DNA of 64,000 bases from JBEEJL01 sp043744215 (GCA_043744215.1 JAYTVC010000027.1:1-64000), one strand, 5' to 3'; positions 10,144 to 19,914 are shown, counted from the stretch's first letter. Translations and numbers: made by a program. The notes: a model not told the origin generated them from the sequence alone.

Positions 10144-11391
10144 TTACTGCGGACGTTCCATTTTGCACGATGTGGGCTGGGCGCTCACATAGTTTTCAAT
10201 CTTCGCCTCATCGCTAAAACCGAAGCCTGACCCTTCCAGGTCATACTTCAGGCCGTTGGTGCCCACCTTGGAGAATTTGCCGATGAACAAAGGCTGAATC
10301 ATTTGATGATCCACTTTGCGCATTTCGATCGGGCCAAAGGGACCATCCATCTTCATGCCTTCCATCGCACGGGCGACTTTGAGCGGCTCGGTGCTGCCCG
10401 CCTGGGTCATGGCGCGGCTGAGCATTTCAAGACTGGTCAACGCCGCGTAGGTGTACATGTCTTCTTTGGGGCCGTACTTCTTGCGGTAGTCGGTGTAAAG
10501 TTTCTCCGTCTTGGCGGGGAAGTTGGAGCTGCCGTAGCTAATGATGCGCACCCGATCAACGCCCGACTCGCCAATGGCTGTTGGTCCTCCAATTACGCCG
10601 GCGTAGTAGGTGTAATAGTTGACGTTCAGGCCGCCTTCTTTGCTGGCTTTAATGAGCAAGGCCAGATCGCTGCCCCAGTTGCCGGTGATAACCGAATCGG
10701 CACCGGACGCTTTGATTTTCTGGATGTACGGCGAGAAGTCTTTTACTTTGGCGAGGGGATGCAACTCATCACCGACGATTTCAGTGCCAGGCATTTTCGA
10801 CTTGATCATTTCTTTCGCGGCGCGAGCAACTTGATGGCCGAATGAATAATCCTGGCCCAGAATATAAACCTTCTTGATGCCTTTATCTTTGGCCATCACA
10901 TTGGTCAGGGCTTCCATTTTCATGTCGCTGTTGGCGTCAAAACGGAAATGCCAGAAGCTGCATTTGCTATTGGTGAAATCAGGATCGACCGCTGCGTAAT
11001 TCAAAAACACCACGGCGCTTTCAGGGTTGCGCGCATTGTGTTTGTTAATCTGGTCGATGAGCACACCGGCTACGCTGGAGCCGTTGCCCTGGGTAATGTA
11101 GCGCACGCCCTGGTCGATGGCGGCTTTCAAAACGATCTGGCTTTCCTGCGGGCTCAACTTGTTATCCAGCGGAACGATTTCCAGTTTTTTACCTAGCACA
11201 CCGCCGCGCGCATTGATTTGCTCAGCGACAAACTGAAACTCGTGCAGGCCATGCTCGCCTGTTGCTGCCATCGGGCCGGACAACGGGTCGATGTAAGCAA
11301 TTTTGATCGTGTCTTCTGCGAATGCCGTTAACGATGTTGCCGCTAAAATTGCTGCGGCAAACAAGCCTTGTACCATAGGACTCAACTTCAT
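10144..11391 (-). CDS. Branched-chain amino acid/aromatic acid ABC transporter substrate-binding protein
   Basis: A 415-residue periplasmic type I binding protein, first gene of the importer operon. I start it at 11391, where GGAGGAG precedes the ATG and the protein begins with a clean signal peptide (about residues 1-25, cleavage after TAFA). A longer in-frame reading upstream lacks the ribosome site. Mature N-terminus EDTIKIAYIDPLSGPMAATG is typical of LivJ/LivK-like proteins. It would capture the ligand in the periplasm and deliver it to the LivH/LivM-type permeases. Ligand not determinable from sequence; an aromatic or short-chain acid is likely from context. Confidence 0.9.
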   Translation of the reverse strand: MKLSPMVQGLFAAAILAATSLTAFAEDTIKIAYIDPLSGPMAATGEHGLHEFQFVAEQINARGGVLGKKLEIVPLDNKLSPQESQIVLKAAIDQGVRYITQGNGSSVAGVLIDQINKHNARNPESAVVFLNYAAVDPDFTNSKCSFWHFRFDANSDMKMEALTNVMAKDKGIKKVYILGQDYSFGHQVARAAKEMIKSKMPGTEIVGDELHPLAKVKDFSPYIQKIKASGADSVITGNWGSDLALLIKASKEGGLNVNYYTYYAGVIGGPTAIGESGVDRVRIISYGSSNFPAKTEKLYTDYRKKYGPKEDMYTYAALTSLEMLSRAMTQAGSTEPLKVARAMEGMKMDGPFGPIEMRKVDHQMIQPLFIGKFSKVGTNGLKYDLEGSGFGFSDEAKIENYVSAQPTSCKMERPQ

Positions 11392-11758
11392 AACTCCTCC
11401 TCGGGAAAATTGAATGTGCGCAGGGTGCCGGATATCCGGTTCTAAAAATTGCGGCTTGTGTCGCCGCCCCAGCTTTAGTTTGTCGCGTACAAACGCAGTA
11501 ACAATAAACAAACGTGGAAAGATAGTAGCCTGCACCCTTCACTTTGTAAATGCCCGTTGCCATCCGTTTGAGTGCTTAACATGCCGGTTTGCAGACCCCC
11601 AGCAAATAGCCTGCGATAGGAGTAACGGCAGCCCTGATAATCGGTGCACGCTGCAATCCCACGCTGCAATCCAAAGAGGCGTTGAAATGGCAAAAAATGC
11701 TGCGGGTGCACTTACTTGCAGTGCTTTACAAACCCTTGAATTTGCTTACAATTGCGCC
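11392..11758. other. Divergent intergenic region between importer operon and NlpC/P60 gene
   Basis: 367 bp without a supported gene. It must hold the promoter of the minus-strand importer operon and that of the plus-strand lipoprotein gene. A partly duplicated CACGCTGCAATCC is seen at 11647-11672. No convincing regulator operator was recognised. Confidence 0.4.
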
Positions 11759-12271
11759 ATGAACGTGCGCGTCTTTTTTTTATTTTTTATTATGACCGGC
11801 TTGTGTTTGATGGCTGGTTGTTCGTCCGTGCCTTTGTCTGCGCCACGTGAGCCTACTGCAGACGCGCCTTTGCGAACTGAGGCATCCGCCAATCCCGCGG
11901 CAACGCAACTGGTTTTATATGCCATGGGCATGCTGGGTGTGAATTACAAATACGGCGGTAACACGCCAGAGAGCGGCTTTGATTGCAGTGGCTTTGTGCG
12001 TCATGTGTTCAAGGAATCGGCTGGCTTGCAGTTACCGCGCAGCGCACGGGAAATCAGCGGCGCCGGCCATTCCATCGCGGCGGTTGAATTGCAACCTGGC
12101 GACCTGGTTTTTTTCAACACGCTGAAAAAATCTTTCTCCCACGTCGGCATTTACATCGGCGATCAAAAATTTATTCACGCTCCCCGCGTGGGCAAGGCCG
12201 TGGAAATTGTACGAATGAGCGAAACCTATTGGACCACGCGGTTTGATGGCGCGCGGCGGCTAGCGCCTTAG
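11759..12271 (+). CDS. NlpC/P60-family lipoprotein (probable peptidoglycan endopeptidase)
   Basis: A 170-residue protein starting at 11759. A lipobox LMAGC puts the lipidated Cys at residue 21, so it should be anchored to the outer membrane. The NlpC/P60 domain (about 48-168) has the catalytic Cys76 in FDCSGFV, His128 in SHVGIYIG and a third polar residue, His140, in FIHAPR. The family cleaves the D-Glu-mDAP bond in muropeptides or crosslinks (Spr/MepS type). An upstream in-frame extension exists but lacks a signal and is rejected. The gene appears monocistronic. Confidence 0.9.
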   Translation: MNVRVFFLFFIMTGLCLMAGCSSVPLSAPREPTADAPLRTEASANPAATQLVLYAMGMLGVNYKYGGNTPESGFDCSGFVRHVFKESAGLQLPRSAREISGAGHSIAAVELQPGDLVFFNTLKKSFSHVGIYIGDQKFIHAPRVGKAVEIVRMSETYWTTRFDGARRLAP

Positions 12272-12626
12272 CAGTTGCCTTAGCAGTTGCCTTAGCGGTC
12301 GCCTTAGCTACCCCCTTCGTTATTCTCATCAGTGGCTGTCAATGCGCCATTTTCTTTTCTTCCCACGTTTCCAGCCCGATTCCGCCATTCCCGCGTTGAG
12401 CCTGTTCTCTCATGTTTGAAGCGGTGCAGAAATCCCGGCATCTCGATCGCTCCGCAGCGTTTTAGGAACCATAGATTAGGGACCATAGATTGGCATGCCG
12501 GTTAATGCAGTCAACGTAACAGAATGTAACTCGTTCTCTTTATCGGCTCATTTAATCTCATCTATAGCGAAGGCTCTACCTTTACTACATTTTATAACAT
12601 ACTGATTAATATCAATATTATATTTA
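12272..12626. other. Gene-free stretch upstream of the iron transporter
   Basis: Begins with short direct repeats of a CAGTTGCCTTAG unit (12260-12308) immediately after the lipoprotein stop. The rest becomes strongly A+T-rich toward the fbpA promoter. No gene is supported; a 60-codon minus-strand reading at 12304-12486 has no recognisable features. Confidence 0.45.
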
Positions 12627-12659
12627 TTGACTTTATTTTCTAAATGATTATAATTCTCA
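12627..12659 (+). promoter_or_regulatory. fbpA promoter with overlapping Fur box
   Basis: TTGACT (12627-12632), 16-bp spacer, then TATAAT (12649-12654), a near-ideal sigma-70 promoter. AATGATTATAATTCTCA (12643-12659) covers the -10 box and matches the Fur-box form AATGATAATAATTCTCA at all but one position. Binding of Fe-Fur there would block RNA polymerase, as expected for an iron uptake operon whose first gene starts at 12689. Confidence 0.75.
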
Positions 12660-12688
12660 ACTGAACCTTCACTCCTTAGGCTTTTAAC

Positions 12689-13678
12689 ATGATCAAAATT
12701 CTTGTCACCGCTTTATCCTTTGCCACCTTGAGCGCCTTTGCCGCGGATGATCTAGTGATTTATTCCGCCCGCAATGAGCAATTCATCAAGCCGCTGTTTG
12801 ATGCCTATACCAAAGAAACCGGCACGAACATCAAGTTCATCACCGACAAGGAAGGCGTGTTGATGCAGCGTCTGAAAGCGGAAGGCGTGAACTCCCCCGC
12901 CGATATGCTGATCACGGTCGATGCCGGCAATTTATGGGAGGCAGCGAAAGAAGGCTTGCTGCGTCCCGTCGAATCAAAAATCCTGAACGACAATATCCCC
13001 GCGTCGCTGCGCGATCCGCAAAACCAGTGGTTTGGTTTATCGGTGCGCGCGCGCACGATTTTCTACAATACGCAAAAAGTAAAACCGGCCGAACTGTCTA
13101 CCTACGAAGATTTGGGTTCGCCAAAATGGAAAGGCCGCCTGTGCCTGCGTACCTCGAAAAAAGTCTATAACCAATCGCTGATTGCCATGATGATCGCCGA
13201 GCATGGCGAAGCCAAAACGGAGCAGATCGTGCAATCCTGGATCGGCAATCTCGCCACCGATGTGTTCGCCGACGACACGAAAATGCTTGAAGCCATCGGC
13301 GCGGGCCAGTGCGATGCGGGCATCGCCAATACTTATTATTACGGCCGCTTGATGGCAAAAAATCCGGCGCAGCCCATCGGCATTTTCTGGGCCAACCAAA
13401 ACGACAAGGGCGTACATGTAAACGTCTCTGGAGCGGGGCTGGCGAAACATGCTAAACATCCCCTCGAAGCGCAAAAATTTCTCGAATGGCTGTCGTCATC
13501 CAAGGCGCAAAACCTGTTCGCCGATCTCGATATGGAGTTTCCCGCGAATCCAGCCGTGAAGCCGGCCGCTACGGTTGCAGCGTGGGGCAACTTCAAACCC
13601 AATCCGATCAATGTCGCCAAGGCAGGCGAGTTGCAATCGACGTCAGTGAAATTGATGGATCGCGCGGGATATAAATAA
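12689..13678 (+). CDS. fbpA: Iron(III) ABC transporter periplasmic binding protein
   Basis: A 329-residue type II binding protein with a signal peptide of about 18 residues (cleavage after SAFA). The mature start DDLVIYSARNEQ and the triple tyrosine in GIANTYYYGRL are typical of FbpA/FutA proteins, where adjacent tyrosines coordinate ferric iron. It would deliver iron to the FbpB permease encoded 210 bp downstream. The Fur-box promoter in front supports the iron role. It could transport another metal or, less likely, a phosphonate/organic ligand. Confidence 0.9.
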   Translation: MIKILVTALSFATLSAFAADDLVIYSARNEQFIKPLFDAYTKETGTNIKFITDKEGVLMQRLKAEGVNSPADMLITVDAGNLWEAAKEGLLRPVESKILNDNIPASLRDPQNQWFGLSVRARTIFYNTQKVKPAELSTYEDLGSPKWKGRLCLRTSKKVYNQSLIAMMIAEHGEAKTEQIVQSWIGNLATDVFADDTKMLEAIGAGQCDAGIANTYYYGRLMAKNPAQPIGIFWANQNDKGVHVNVSGAGLAKHAKHPLEAQKFLEWLSSSKAQNLFADLDMEFPANPAVKPAATVAAWGNFKPNPINVAKAGELQSTSVKLMDRAGYK

Positions 13679-13888
13679 ATGGTAAATGAGTCCGGATCAG
13701 GCTTTCAATGTGGTTGTGCAGAACTTGCGGAATCCATTACCTCTACCCCGGCATTTGACTTCTTCTTTTTGGAAAAGAAGGATTGAGGGAGGATGCAGTT
13801 AAGCATTCGCTTTAATTCAAAAGCCCCCATTTTTCAAAGGGGGAATATAAACGCATTCCTAAGCGGGGAAGTAAAACAATAAGGGAAA
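13679..13888. other. Intergenic region with CCCCC/GGGGG hairpin
   Basis: 210 bp between fbpA and fbpB. Arms AAAGCCCCC and GGGGG (13822-13844) flank ATTTTTCAAA and form a short G:C stem. This could reduce read-through so that binding protein exceeds permease. No separate promoter was recognised. Confidence 0.45.
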
Positions 13889-15535
13889 ATGAACGCGCCT
13901 ACAGCTTCGCAAACTTTTCGAGCCACCCTATTTTCTGCGCCCGACCCCTGGCGCAGCGTGGCCCTGCTGTTCGCCCTCATCGTTGCCCTGCCCTTGCTCG
14001 TATTACTTGCTTCGCTACTCAAGCTGCAACCTGAAATCTGGCAGCACCTGCGCCAATATGTTTTGCCCGAACTCATCGTCAACACGCTCTGGCTGGCCAT
14101 CGGCGTCGGAGTGGGCTCAGCAATCATCGGCGTGTCGCTGGCGTGGCTGACCGTGGTGCATGATTTCCCCGGCCGAAAAATATTCTCGTGGGCATTACTG
14201 TTGCCCCTCGCTTTGCCCGCTTACGTCACCGCATTCGTCAGCATAGGGTTTCTCGATTACACCGGCCCGCTACAAACGGCGATGCGACATGCGTTCGGCG
14301 CGGGCAATTGGTTACCGCCGATCCGTTCACGGGGCGGCGTAACGGCCGTGATGACGCTCGCGTTTTATCCCTACGTTTATCTGCTGGCGCGCAATGCGTT
14401 TTTGACGCAGGGGAAATCCGCCCTTGAAGCCGCGCAGTCGCTCGGCCTATCGCGCACTTGGGGATTTTTTAAGGTCGCGCTGCCCATGGCGCGGCCCTGG
14501 ATCGCCAGCGGTGTGCTGCTGGTAATCATGGAAACCTGCGCCGACTTCGGTACCGTTGCCACCTTTAATTACGACACGTTCACCACCGCGATTTACAAAA
14601 CCTGGTTCGGTATGTTCTCGCTGCCTGCCGCGTCGCAATTGGCGTCGCTACTGGTCATGGTGGTATTCGCATTGGTCATCGCGGAACAACTCTCGCGCAC
14701 GCGTATGAGCTTCAACACCGCAGGGAAATCCGACGCGCGCTTCGCCTCGATTCCGCTGCAAGGAAAGGGCAAGTGGCTCGCGACTTTTTATGCGAGCAGC
14801 ATTTTGCTGTTGGCGTTTTTGTTGCCCGTCGCGCAATTGGCCGTGTGGGCATGGCACAGCGTGGGCGATCTCGATTCCCGCTACATCGGCTTCCTGTTTC
14901 ATTCGTTGTTGCTGGCGGCCCTCGCTGCCGCGCTGATTACCGCCTGCGCATTCGTATTGAGTTATGCGCAACGCCGTCATACTGATACCTTTATGCGTGT
15001 CATCACCCGCATCGCCACATTGGGCTACGCCGTACCGGGCGCGGTGCTGGCCGTCGGGTTTTTTGTACCTGTCGCCTGGGTGGATAACCATCTCATCGCG
15101 CTGTACAAAAAATTTCCTGGTGAAGACGCAGGCGCGTTTTTACAAGGCACGCTATTGATTATGCTTGCCGCTTATTTAGTGCGCTTCATGGCCGTGGGCT
15201 TCAATCCGGTAGATGCCGCCATGCAGCGCGTAACGCCGCATATCGACGACGCGGCGCGCAGTCTCGGTATCACGCCGCGCCAGATGCTCCTACGCGTGCA
15301 TCTGCCCATGTTGCGCGGCGGGTTGGCGACGGCGGCGATTATGGTGTTTGTCGATGTGATGAAAGAAATGCCCATTACCTTGATGACGCGGCCATTCGGT
15401 TGGGACACATTGGCGGTGCGCATCTTCGAGCTGACATCCGAAGGCCAATGGGAACAGGCCGCTTTACCCGCGCTGGCACTCGTATTGGCTGGTATGATTC
15501 CTATCATCCTGCTCGTGCGCCAATCTGAAAAATGA
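13889..15535 (+). CDS. fbpB: Iron(III) ABC transporter permease (two fused permease domains)
   Basis: A 548-residue inner-membrane protein with two binding-protein-dependent transport domains in tandem (roughly 60-270 and 335-540), the standard FbpB arrangement that gives a whole channel in one polypeptide. EAA-type loops are visible as AAQSLGLSRTWGFFKVALPMARPW and AARSLGITPRQMLLRVHLPMLRGG-like segments in each half. Its stop overlaps the fbpC start (ATGA), so the ATPase is translationally coupled. Confidence 0.93.
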   Translation: MNAPTASQTFRATLFSAPDPWRSVALLFALIVALPLLVLLASLLKLQPEIWQHLRQYVLPELIVNTLWLAIGVGVGSAIIGVSLAWLTVVHDFPGRKIFSWALLLPLALPAYVTAFVSIGFLDYTGPLQTAMRHAFGAGNWLPPIRSRGGVTAVMTLAFYPYVYLLARNAFLTQGKSALEAAQSLGLSRTWGFFKVALPMARPWIASGVLLVIMETCADFGTVATFNYDTFTTAIYKTWFGMFSLPAASQLASLLVMVVFALVIAEQLSRTRMSFNTAGKSDARFASIPLQGKGKWLATFYASSILLLAFLLPVAQLAVWAWHSVGDLDSRYIGFLFHSLLLAALAAALITACAFVLSYAQRRHTDTFMRVITRIATLGYAVPGAVLAVGFFVPVAWVDNHLIALYKKFPGEDAGAFLQGTLLIMLAAYLVRFMAVGFNPVDAAMQRVTPHIDDAARSLGITPRQMLLRVHLPMLRGGLATAAIMVFVDVMKEMPITLMTRPFGWDTLAVRIFELTSEGQWEQAALPALALVLAGMIPIILLVRQSEK

Positions 15536-16626
15536 ATTCGCAAAACCCAACGCCTGTCATCGAATTGCGCGACCTTGCCTACGCTTTCGTCGGCCACGCG
15601 CCGCTGTTTGAAGGATTATCGTTTCAACTGGGCAAAGGCCAAATCGGTTGCCTGCTTGGCCCATCCGGTTGCGGCAAGACAACCGTGCTTCGCTGCATCG
15701 CCGGTTTCGAAAAAATTCGCGCGGGTGAAATTTTGTTGAACGGAAAAATCGTCAGCTCATCATCATCAACACTAGCACCCGAACAGCGCCGCATTGGCAT
15801 GGTGTTTCAGGACTACGCCTTGTTTCCACACTTGACGGTGGAAAAAAATATCGCGTTTGGACTTAGAAAAACCAATAATAATCAAATAGTTACTAGAACA
15901 TCCGGATTGCTCGAAATGGTCGGCCTGAAAAAGTTTGCCAGCAAATATCCGCACGAACTTTCCGGCGGCCAGCAACAGCGTGTCGCTCTCGCGCGCGCCC
16001 TGGCACCGCGTCCTGACGTGTTGTTGCTCGATGAGCCCTTCTCCAATCTCGATGTGGATTTGCGCGAACGCTTAAGTCTCGAAGTGCGCGACATTCTCAA
16101 ACAGGAAAACATCACCGCCTTGTTGGTCACGCACGACCAGCACGAGGCCTACACCATCGCCGACGAAATCGGCGTCATGAACAATGGCCACATCGAGCAA
16201 TGGGATTCCGCCTACAATCTCTATCACCGCCCCAGCACACGCTTCGTCGCCGACTTCATCGGCCAGGGCGTGTTGCTGCCGGGCCGCATGCAAAGCGACA
16301 ACCGCGTAGCCATTGAATTCGGCGAATTCGATTTGGATGCGGGCCATCAAATTGAAACGGGCAGCGAAGTCGAAGTGCTGTTGCGCCCCGACGATATTTT
16401 GCACGATGATGCCAGCCCCATGCAGGCGGAAGTTTTGCAAAAAGCGTTTCGCGGCGGCGAAATTCTCTACACGCTGCGTTTGCCCGGTGGCGGCAAAGCC
16501 TTCTCCATGGTGCCCTCGCACCACAACCACGCCATTGGTTCGCGCATCGGCATCCGCCTGGAAATTGATCACGTCATCGCGTTTCCCCGACACGCGCATC
16601 CGATTATTTTGAATCGCAAGTTATGA
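15532..16626 (+). CDS. fbpC: Iron(III) ABC transporter ATP-binding protein
   Basis: A 364-residue ATPase: Walker A GPSGCGKTT near residues 43-51, signature LSGGQQQRVALARAL, Walker B VLLLDEPFSNLD, H-loop LLVTHDQHEAY. The C-terminal 130 residues are a TOBE-type domain as in FbpC/PotA transporters, sometimes involved in regulation by substrate. Overlaps fbpB by 4 bp. Completes FbpABC; an iron role follows from operon and Fur box rather than from the ATPase itself. Confidence 0.93.
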   Translation: MNSQNPTPVIELRDLAYAFVGHAPLFEGLSFQLGKGQIGCLLGPSGCGKTTVLRCIAGFEKIRAGEILLNGKIVSSSSSTLAPEQRRIGMVFQDYALFPHLTVEKNIAFGLRKTNNNQIVTRTSGLLEMVGLKKFASKYPHELSGGQQQRVALARALAPRPDVLLLDEPFSNLDVDLRERLSLEVRDILKQENITALLVTHDQHEAYTIADEIGVMNNGHIEQWDSAYNLYHRPSTRFVADFIGQGVLLPGRMQSDNRVAIEFGEFDLDAGHQIETGSEVEVLLRPDDILHDDASPMQAEVLQKAFRGGEILYTLRLPGGGKAFSMVPSHHNHAIGSRIGIRLEIDHVIAFPRHAHPIILNRKL

Positions 16627-16669
16627 GGCATGCTTTACCGTAACACATTTACCCTGAGGCAGAACCGCG

Positions 16670-18361
16670 ATGAAAAACCAGCAAAGCTACGTTCACGGCA
16701 CCTCTTCAGTGCCGCTGATTGGCGACACCATCGGCCAATATTTCGATCACATAGCCACCCGTTTTCCCGAGCGCGAAGCGCTGGTGGTGCGGCATCAGAA
16801 TATCCGCTGGACTTATCGCGAGTTGCAACGGCAGGCGAATAATCTGGCCGCAGGTTTCATGCGGCTGGGGTTGAAGCGCGGTGAGCGCGTCGGCATCTGG
16901 TCGCAAAATTGCGCGGAATGGGTGTTGACGCAATTTGCCACAGCGAAGGCCGGTTTGATTCTGGTAAATATCAACCCTGCCTATCGCCGCGTTGAACTGG
17001 AATACGCGTTGAACAAAGTCGGTTGTAGCGCGCTGATTGTGTCGCCGAGTTTCAAAACCAGCGATTATATTTCCATTTTGAATGATCTCGCGCCGGAGAT
17101 TGCATCGTGTCGCGCCGGGCAGTTGAACGCAAAAAAGATTGCGGGCCTCAAAACCATTGTCCGCCTGGGCACTGACAAAACGCCGGGCATGATGAACTTC
17201 GACGAGTTACTTGCTCCCGCGAACGAAGCCGAATTGCATGCGCTCGCTGCGTTGGGCGCGCAGTTGCAATTCGATGACGCGATCAATATCCAGTTCACGT
17301 CCGGCACCACGGGACAGCCAAAGGGCGCGACGCTTACCCACCATAATATTTTGAACAACGGTTTTTTTATCGGTGAAGCGATGAAGCTCACCGAGCAGGA
17401 CCGCTTGTGCATTCCCGTGCCGCTATATCATTGCTTCGGCATGGTGCTGGGCAATCTTGCCTGCGTCACCCACGGCGCGGCGATGATTTACCCCGACGGC
17501 GGCTTCGATGCAAAAAGTGTTTTGGAAACCGTGCAGGCGGAACGCTGCACCGCGCTGCACGGCGTGCCGACCATGTTCATCGCCGTGCTCGACCATCCCG
17601 ATTTTAAGCAATACGATTTGTCGCCATTGCGCACCGGCATCATGGCCGGCTCGCCCTGCCCTATTGAAGTGATGAAGCGCGTGATCGCGGAAATGCACAT
17701 GCAGCAAGTGACCATCGCTTACGGCATGACGGAAACCTCGCCGGTGAGTTTTCAGAGTTCCGTCGAAGACAGCGTGGCTCACCGCGTGTCTACCGTCGGC
17801 CGCATTCAGCCGCATATCGAAGTGAAGGTCGTCGATGCCGACGGAAAAATCGTCGCGCGCGGCGAAAAAGGCGAGCTGCTGACGCGCGGCTATTGCGTCA
17901 TGCTCGGCTATTGGAACGACGCGGAGAAAACCGCCGAGGCCATCGATGCCGCCGGCTGGATGCACACGGGCGATCTGGCGACGATTGACGCTGAGGGTTT
18001 CTGCAATATCGTTGGCCGCTCAAAAGATATGGTGATTCGCGGCGGCGAAAATGTATACCCGCGCGAAGTCGAAGAATTTTTGTACCGCCATCCCAAAATT
18101 CAGGACGTGCAATGCGTCGGTGTGCCTGATGCAAAATACGGCGAAGAGCTTTGCGCCTGCGTCATTCTGCGCGCGGGCATGCAAGCGAGCGAAGAGGAAA
18201 TCCGCGAATTTTGCCGTAATGAAATTGCCCATTATAAAATTCCCCGTTACGTAAAATTTGTATCTGCGTTTCCAATGACCATCACCGGCAAAATACAAAA
18301 ATTTATTTTGCGTGATGAGATGGCCAATGCGCTGGGGTTGAAAGAACAAAAAACCGCTTAA
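16670..18361 (+). CDS. AMP-binding acyl-CoA ligase
   Basis: A 563-residue ANL-superfamily ligase with GAGG ribosome site. Motifs in order: FTSGTTGQPKGATLTHHN (about 208-225), YGMTETSP, GWMHTGDLATID, GRSKDMVIRGGENVYP and the catalytic C-terminal Lys in TITGKIQK. It resembles the medium-chain ACSF2-like acyl-CoA synthetases frequently found near leucine/isovalerate genes. It follows fbpC by 43 bp but is functionally unrelated to iron transport. Substrate (fatty acid, isovalerate or other short branched acid) is not determined by the sequence. Confidence 0.88.
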   Translation: MKNQQSYVHGTSSVPLIGDTIGQYFDHIATRFPEREALVVRHQNIRWTYRELQRQANNLAAGFMRLGLKRGERVGIWSQNCAEWVLTQFATAKAGLILVNINPAYRRVELEYALNKVGCSALIVSPSFKTSDYISILNDLAPEIASCRAGQLNAKKIAGLKTIVRLGTDKTPGMMNFDELLAPANEAELHALAALGAQLQFDDAINIQFTSGTTGQPKGATLTHHNILNNGFFIGEAMKLTEQDRLCIPVPLYHCFGMVLGNLACVTHGAAMIYPDGGFDAKSVLETVQAERCTALHGVPTMFIAVLDHPDFKQYDLSPLRTGIMAGSPCPIEVMKRVIAEMHMQQVTIAYGMTETSPVSFQSSVEDSVAHRVSTVGRIQPHIEVKVVDADGKIVARGEKGELLTRGYCVMLGYWNDAEKTAEAIDAAGWMHTGDLATIDAEGFCNIVGRSKDMVIRGGENVYPREVEEFLYRHPKIQDVQCVGVPDAKYGEELCACVILRAGMQASEEEIREFCRNEIAHYKIPRYVKFVSAFPMTITGKIQKFILRDEMANALGLKEQKTA

Positions 18362-18378
18362 GTTTATATATAAAATAA

Positions 18379-18404
18379 TTCAATATAATCAATTAGTTAC
18401 AGTT
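18379..18404 (+). repeat. 26-bp A+T-rich dispersed element, copy 2
   Basis: Begins TTCAATATAATCAA; contains the exact IHF consensus AATCAATTAGTTA. It occupies the 51-bp gap between two convergent genes (acyl-CoA ligase and a minus-strand secreted protein), a place where no promoter is needed. Confidence 0.75.
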
Positions 18405-18412
18405 ATCCTCGA

Positions 18413-19903
18413 TTATCTCATGCTGAGCGTTTCGCGCTTCCACATCGGATCTTGCCAACGCTGAAACGCGCCGAGTATGGTCGGATCGGATGCCTGGCGC
18501 ACAGTCGCAAGTGTGTCCAGGTTGACGAGTTCAAAACTGCGTTTGTATTTACCTTCCGCGCGGGCTTCACGCACCACCAGCATTTGTTTTCCGCCGGGCA
18601 CCCAGCCGGCAAATTCTGCGTAACCGATGTCTGGGCTCAAGGCTGCGGGCGGCAGTATGCTGATACTCCAGGTTTGGTCATTTTTGCTAAATACCCAAAG
18701 CTCGCGCCAGCTTTCGGTATGTTGAACAGCGACGGTCAGCGCAGTAGATTCACGGTTAGCGGTAACCGAATTAGCCCACACGACGCCGTAGGTACATCGC
18801 TTCGCCAACGGTTTTGCTTCGCTGTTTTTATCCTGTACTGGCGCGACCAATGCGACGCATGTTTCGCCCGGTTCTCCTGCGGCGGTGACAATCAGCGGTT
18901 GTTTTTTATTGCCATTCGACACTACCAATTTCGGTGCGGCGGCCCAGCGTGAGGCGCTGGTGCGCATGATGGCATCATCGAACAGCGGCAGATCGTCGTC
19001 GGGCAATTCGGTTTTGCCGATGCTCGCCAATTCTGCCACGGCGCGGTTGCCGGCGAAATCTGCCGCTTCTCCTTTGCGGGTGCGCTGAAACGCGAGGCTG
19101 GCCCACACGCTTGCACGCTGCATCAACACCCGGTTTTTCAAATATGCCGGCAGCTTTGACGCATTGGCGCGGTCGAGTATTTCTGCACGCCATTCGTTGA
19201 AGCGATGGCGGTCGGTTACGCTCAGGACCGGGTCTACGCACTGATCGTTTGTCAAACCCAGGGCCGCGCGGGCGCGCTGTTCCGGGTTCGATTTCATCGA
19301 CAACACCTGGCGAAACGCTTCGCCGTCGTAACAAATCTGCATGCGGCCATCGCGTTCGTACGTATTGAAGTGAATACCGTAGCCTTTGGCCACATCAAGG
19401 TGCGCGGCTAAGGTCGCGGCGGCAACTTTACTTTGCGGCGTAGCGGAGGACGCGCGCCGCGCCAGGCGATCAGCAAATCCGCCTAACGCATCCAATGCCT
19501 CGATGCCCTGCTCGCCATTGAGCACATCAGCCGGCGCAGCTTTGAGAAACGCCGCGACAGTGCCGATGCCCATCGCCTCCGCGCCCGGTGTGTCGCGCAC
19601 AAATCTGGCGACACCCAACAGATCATTCGCGTCGCTCGCCGCCAAATCGCTGCGGCGCACTTGTGCTGCGCGGATGAAGCCGCCGCGTTCGCGCTTGTGA
19701 TCCCACACTTGCAAATAGTCCATGCGTTCGCCGCGCACTTCCAACACTTCACCTTGCCACAGCATAGCCTGCTGCTGTGCCGAGTCGCGCGGCGCGGCGC
19801 GCAACGCGGCCTGGTCTTGAATGACCATCGCGGACGATAAACCGGCGGCGCCCGCCACAGTTGAAAACGCGCCGCTTAACAAAATAACGAGTGTGCGTAA
19901 CAT
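18413..19903 (-). CDS. Secreted protein of unknown function with SH3-like N-terminal region
   Basis: A 496-residue protein I do not recognise. An N-terminal signal peptide (about 1-20) predicts export. Residues about 25-90 (QDQAALRAAPRDSAQQQ, then WQGEVLEVRGE and the YLQVWDHKRERGGFIRAAQV stretch) have the pattern of a bacterial SH3 domain. The middle is helical and the C-terminal 170 residues look beta-rich with no catalytic motif. An AAGGA ribosome site supports the start. It lies 36 bp downstream of the SPFH gene on the same strand, so the two may be cotranscribed and act at the envelope. Confidence 0.75.
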   Translation of the reverse strand: MLRTLVILLSGAFSTVAGAAGLSSAMVIQDQAALRAAPRDSAQQQAMLWQGEVLEVRGERMDYLQVWDHKRERGGFIRAAQVRRSDLAASDANDLLGVARFVRDTPGAEAMGIGTVAAFLKAAPADVLNGEQGIEALDALGGFADRLARRASSATPQSKVAAATLAAHLDVAKGYGIHFNTYERDGRMQICYDGEAFRQVLSMKSNPEQRARAALGLTNDQCVDPVLSVTDRHRFNEWRAEILDRANASKLPAYLKNRVLMQRASVWASLAFQRTRKGEAADFAGNRAVAELASIGKTELPDDDLPLFDDAIMRTSASRWAAAPKLVVSNGNKKQPLIVTAAGEPGETCVALVAPVQDKNSEAKPLAKRCTYGVVWANSVTANRESTALTVAVQHTESWRELWVFSKNDQTWSISILPPAALSPDIGYAEFAGWVPGGKQMLVVREARAEGKYKRSFELVNLDTLATVRQASDPTILGAFQRWQDPMWKRETLSMR

Positions 19904-19914
19904 GATTGATATCC

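Noticed and set aside
11414..11758. Upstream extension of the NlpC/P60 protein by 115 residues
   Set aside because: The lipoprotein signal starts at 11759; a lipobox cannot be internal.
12304..12486. A 60-codon minus-strand frame in the gap before fbpA
   Set aside because: No ribosome site, no recognisable motif, and neighbouring promoter sequence explains the region.
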